NCBI GenBank assembly: GCA_937121175.1
Contig: CAKZKD010000006.1
Location: 52,838-116,837 of the forward strand
DNA: 64,000 bases
Reading direction: 5' to 3'
Origin: an uncultured Flavobacteriales bacterium
GTDB lineage: Bacteria > Bacteroidota > Bacteroidia > Flavobacteriales_G > Salibacteraceae
The notes under the pieces were generated by a model. It saw nothing but the letters and a program-made list of their open reading frames with translations. It was not told where the DNA came from and searched no databases. Numbering within the stretch: position 1 is the first letter of the stretch; every line of letters starts with the position of its first letter. Made by a program: the position numbers and the translations under genes. Positions 60,614 through 64,000 of the stretch are shown here, one piece after another.

Positions 60614-63268
60614 CTATTCTTTTACGATTCGAAATACGGCGCTTAAGTCGCTGGACTTAACTCGCAACAGATAGACTCCTGCTTCACCCTTTATCGTTAG
60701 GCTCCTATTTTGGCAATCTTTGAAGGTATGCGATTGAATGACTTCACCATTGATATTGATAACTTCGATATTGACTGAAGAACACGGTTCTTTCAATCCA
60801 ATAGAAACATTGCCCTTGGTGGGGTTTGGAAAAGCCCACGCCAAGTTATTCGGGCTGTTTTGTGCAATTCCAACGGTTTTAACATCGTGACATTTGGATG
60901 TATCTGTACAGCCATTTTCAACCAAAACAACTGCAAAACGGCCATTGACTGTTGGGCTAAAAGTTGATTTTGTTGCTCCAAATAAAGCCTTATTTTCATT
61001 CAGACAGTCTATCCATTGATAAGAAACTCCAGCAGCAATATTTTGAGCCATTAGCACCTCTCTATCCTGATATATTGTTGTATTCGGCAATGGCTTAACA
61101 CTAACCAATACGTGACTCGTATTGCTACAACCATTTGAGTCTGTTCCCAAAACCTGATATGTACTCGTTGTGTCCGGTGCAACTTTCAACTGTGCTCCTG
61201 TACCGATATTTGCGGCCCATAAATAGGAAGAACCTCCTGTAACAGTGAGTACGGTGCTATCGCCAGAACATATCGTTGCCCCACCTGAAGCCAGAATGGT
61301 GGGCAACGGATTTACACGAATTGAAATTAGGCTGGTATCGGTGCATGAATTCAAATCAAAACCAACTACGCTATATGTGGAGTTAATACTTGGGGAAACG
61401 CTGAGGGATTTTCCTGTTTCAACCCCTCCATTCCACCGATATGTTATTGCCCCATTTACGTTTAATACGGCTGTATCACCTACGCAAATAATAGTATCTC
61501 CTGAAACCTGAATGGTTGGTAAAGCATTAATGGTTATCCTTTTCTGAACACTATTACTGCAACCATTTGTATCAGTTCCAGTAATCTCATAAACGGTCGG
61601 TGTTTTGGGATTAATGTAAACTGTATCTGACACTCCTATTGCCTTATTCCACATATAAGAAGTGCCTCCTGTGGCAAAAAGTAGCGTTGAATCTCCAAAA
61701 CAAATTGAATCTTTTCCTATAATTTGAATGCTCGGTAATGCGTTTACAATTAGGTTGATGTAAGCAGAGTTTGTACAAGAGTTTGTGTCGCTTCCAGTCA
61801 CCTTAAATAAACTGGTGATTGCGGGTGCTACCTGCACCGTATCACTTATCCCTAATCCGTTTCCCCAAACATAAGAGGCCGCGCCTTTGGCCACTAAAAC
61901 TGTGGTGTCTCCAATACACAGTGAAGCATTGCCATTAAGGGATACCTTAGGAAGTAAATCAGATTGACTTAAAAGTGGACTTTGTGTGCTTAACGAAGAC
62001 GTATCTGAAGCCGTAGCAGTGCTTAATCTAGAAAGAACCACGGAGAATCCCTTAATAAGGGTTGGACTTAAAACACTGGTCTGTGTGGCTTTTTCATTGC
62101 AATTGGATGCGTGCCCGTTGCTATCTACTTGAATGATAAATGCATCCTCGCCTCCTTTGCCGAAACTAGTCGTATAGGTGGCAATTGCAAACCCTCCTTC
62201 TTTCAATTCACTCACCGATATCCATAGATCTGTTGAGCCCCCTGCCCCTCCATCATTAGTTGATCCGCCATAGGCTTTGGTCCAAATAGTATCTCCTTTA
62301 GCATCCGTTCTAACGGCATAAATATCTTGAAGGCCATTTCCAAAACTTGCGGTTGTTCCAACGGCAATATATCCGCCATTCGCGGTTTGTTTTACGCTCA
62401 TTAAACTTTCTTTATTACTTCCGCCGTATGTCTTTGACCATAGTACCTGTCCACTATTACTAATTTTAGTCATCAAACCGTCTCCTCCTCCAGCGGCTCC
62501 ATAATATCCAACTGTGATAAAGGAACCGTCTTTTGCGGTAATCACATCATTTAAATTTTCGCTCGAATTGGAGCCCAGAAGAAAAGCCCATTCTAGATTT
62601 TTGGAAGATGAATATTTTACTACCAAACCGTTGTTTCCTGCTAGACTATACCTTGAATGTCTGCCGTATCCTACAGAGATAAATCCATCGTTTTTATCTA
62701 TAGACAGCGCTGTAGCGTAGTCATTCCCCCTACCATAAGTTTCATGCCAAATGCCCCTTCCCAGAGAGTCTGTCATGACAATATAGCCCCTTGTATTACC
62801 TATACGTGTGCTCGTTTTGCCTCCTATTATTATTTCCCCTCTAGAATTTTCAATGAGGTCGTATCCGTAGTCATTGACTCCATAGGCTTTGATTTTTTTT
62901 TGCCAAACGAGAAAACCATTGGTATCGGTTTTTAATAAGAGTATACGATTGTCAATTTGGCCCGTAATTACATATTGACCACTTGCCAATTCAATGCATT
63001 TAGTCCCAATTGCTGAGGCAGTAGAATTGGTTCCATAGGCCCTAGTCCAGACGGTATCTCCAAATGCATCGATTTTAATGAGTAAGACTTCTTTTGTGGA
63101 CAACGTTCCTTTGGTGGTATATCCGGTCATTAGAGCACCTCCTGTTGATAAGGGAATTACAGATCCCAAACGTTGATTCAATTGGTCGCCAAGAGATTGT
63201 TGTTTAGTATATTGAGCGTATCCATTACCTGAAAATACTAAGAAGAGGACACCATAAATTATTCTCAT
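60614..63268 (-). CDS. T9SS surface protein: propeller plus Ig-like repeats
   Basis: About 884 residues from the internal Met (MRIIYGVLFLVF, signal peptide to GYAQ); the frame is open 21 bp further upstream. Residues 30-390 are propeller blades of the form GDTVWTRAYG, GYIAVGTTASFG, WSKTYGGSNKESL. Then come four similar domains of about 65 residues (SICFGDSTLLFATGG ... YMWNKAIGVSDTV ... TDTNGCSN) and a T9SS sorting domain (AFPNPTKGNVSIGL to VFRIVKE). Probably a surface or adhesin-like protein. Confidence 0.85.
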   Translation of the reverse strand: MRIIYGVLFLVFSGNGYAQYTKQQSLGDQLNQRLGSVIPLSTGGALMTGYTTKGTLSTKEVLLIKIDAFGDTVWTRAYGTNSTASAIGTKCIELASGQYVITGQIDNRILLLKTDTNGFLVWQKKIKAYGVNDYGYDLIENSRGEIIIGGKTSTRIGNTRGYIVMTDSLGRGIWHETYGRGNDYATALSIDKNDGFISVGYGRHSRYSLAGNNGLVVKYSSSKNLEWAFLLGSNSSENLNDVITAKDGSFITVGYYGAAGGGDGLMTKISNSGQVLWSKTYGGSNKESLMSVKQTANGGYIAVGTTASFGNGLQDIYAVRTDAKGDTIWTKAYGGSTNDGGAGGSTDLWISVSELKEGGFAIATYTTSFGKGGEDAFIIQVDSNGHASNCNEKATQTSVLSPTLIKGFSVVLSRLSTATASDTSSLSTQSPLLSQSDLLPKVSLNGNASLCIGDTTVLVAKGAASYVWGNGLGISDTVQVAPAITSLFKVTGSDTNSCTNSAYINLIVNALPSIQIIGKDSICFGDSTLLFATGGTSYMWNKAIGVSDTVYINPKTPTVYEITGTDTNGCSNSVQKRITINALPTIQVSGDTIICVGDTAVLNVNGAITYRWNGGVETGKSLSVSPSINSTYSVVGFDLNSCTDTSLISIRVNPLPTILASGGATICSGDSTVLTVTGGSSYLWAANIGTGAQLKVAPDTTSTYQVLGTDSNGCSNTSHVLVSVKPLPNTTIYQDREVLMAQNIAAGVSYQWIDCLNENKALFGATKSTFSPTVNGRFAVVLVENGCTDTSKCHDVKTVGIAQNSPNNLAWAFPNPTKGNVSIGLKEPCSSVNIEVININGEVIQSHTFKDCQNRSLTIKGEAGVYLLRVKSSDLSAVFRIVKE

Positions 63269-63329
63269 ACTCGCGAATTTTAGCATCATTTATTTAAGTA
63301 AGCACCGTTGAATTTATTGTTAAAATGAT

Positions 63330-64000
63330 TTATTGTTTAACCAGCCTAACAACCGAAACTATCTCACTTTCATTTATTATTTTTAAGAAATATACCCCTT
63401 GTGACTCTTTGATTTCAAGGGCAATTTTGGTTGCCTGCAAATGGGTCGAAGAATTCAGTAGCTCTCCCTTTAAGCTAAACAGGAGAACCTTTACCTCTTG
63501 TTGCACAGCGTTAAATTCTACCTGAACACTTCCAGTACTGGGATTAGGGTAAACTTTAAAATCTTGATTAAAGCGCGGCTCAAGAATACTTACAGTATTA
63601 ATTTCCAGGCAGTTACTGGTGTCTCTGCAATTTCCTTGTAATACAATTACCGCATAAAATCCATTTTTCTTCGCTGCATAATTGTGGCCCGTTTCGTTTT
63701 CTATTGGTTGAAAGTTGTTTTCGCAGTCTATCCATTGGTAGTTTCCTTCTATTTCTGATGCGGTGGCTATGGCCCCTTCAACAGAAACACTAAAAGCATC
63801 TACTTTATTTATCGTCAGATTCAGGGTTACAATAGAGTCACAACCTACAGCATTTACGAGTGTGTCCTTTGCTGTGGAATTACTGCTGGTGTACGTTTTA
63901 CTATTGATCCAAGTATAGCTATCGCAGGCATTTACAACATCGGTGGCATAAGTAGTCTTGTTTATGGTCAAATTCAGTGTAACTATAGAATCACAACCCG
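63330..64000 (-). CDS. C-terminal part of a T9SS surface protein with GCDSI repeats (5' truncated)
   Basis: The frame is open to the window edge. It shows repeats of the form GCDSIVTLNLTINKTTY ... CDSYTWINSKTYTSS, one every 50 residues or so, then YQWIDCENNF, CRDTSNCLEI and a T9SS sorting domain (VYPNPSTGSVQVEF to VSVVRLVKQ). The same Cys-Asp-Ser repeat type occurs in the protein at 19788. The N-terminus lies beyond 64,000. Confidence 0.85.
   Translation of the reverse strand, partial: GCDSIVTLNLTINKTTYATDVVNACDSYTWINSKTYTSSNSTAKDTLVNAVGCDSIVTLNLTINKVDAFSVSVEGAIATASEIEGNYQWIDCENNFQPIENETGHNYAAKKNGFYAVIVLQGNCRDTSNCLEINTVSILEPRFNQDFKVYPNPSTGSVQVEFNAVQQEVKVLLFSLKGELLNSSTHLQATKIALEIKESQGVYFLKIINESEIVSVVRLVKQ

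Overview
The window looks like chromosomal DNA of a low-GC marine or freshwater Bacteroidota, probably Flavobacteriales-like. The evidence is several secreted proteins ending in type IX secretion (T9SS) sorting domains, -7 promoter boxes of the bacteroidetal TANNTTTG type, a GldM-like protein, and Bacteroidota-specific metal-efflux accessory families (HYC_CC_PP, DUF6660, MauE/HMA fusion, CzcA fused to TolC). I saw no rRNA, tRNA, CRISPR array, transposase or integrase gene.

Positions 1-14,350: after a T9SS protein tail, an amidohydrolase lipoprotein and a TetR regulator, two accessory operons follow. The first (2,836-6,948) encodes a class III nucleotide-cyclase-like protein, a ParB-like protein, a D12-class adenine methyltransferase and a membrane-anchored macro-like protein. 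The second (7,118-11,062) encodes a small protein, a patatin phospholipase, a membrane protein and a secreted protein. Next comes a signalling operon (11,509-13,997: small protein, 7-TM protein, HisKA_3 kinase, NarL-type regulator). Five palindromes built on TACGTAGTACTACGTA, or a close variant of it, sit between these operons. Three of them have a -7-like box at the same downstream distance, so they are probably operators, most simply for the NarL-type regulator. One of these promoters appears to drive a short RNA that ends in a strong terminator.

Positions 14,344-30,130: mostly housekeeping or surface genes. They include T9SS propeller proteins, an orphan cytosine-C5 methyltransferase, an SGNH hydrolase, a lipoprotein/GldM-like pair, a YCII protein, a TPR-LuxR regulator and a Fic enzyme, plus two gene remnants.

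Positions 30,152-60,554: a tandem array of three accessory units, all genes on the minus strand, delimited by four copies of a core site. Each internal boundary carries a left arm of about 160 bp, the core, and a right arm of about 1.1 kb. The first boundary has only the right arm and the last only the left arm, as expected for units joined by recombination at the core. Unit 1 is a CzcA-type divalent-metal efflux set. Unit 2 is a CusA-type copper/silver efflux set with periplasmic metal-binding accessories and an AraC regulator. Unit 3 is a five-gene defence operon: zinc-ribbon nuclease-like protein, type IIG restriction-methyltransferase, Pycsar effector (PycTM), Pycsar cyclase (PycC), and an AlbA_2/HATPase regulator.

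Positions 60,557-64,000: two more T9SS surface proteins on the minus strand, the last one cut by the window edge.
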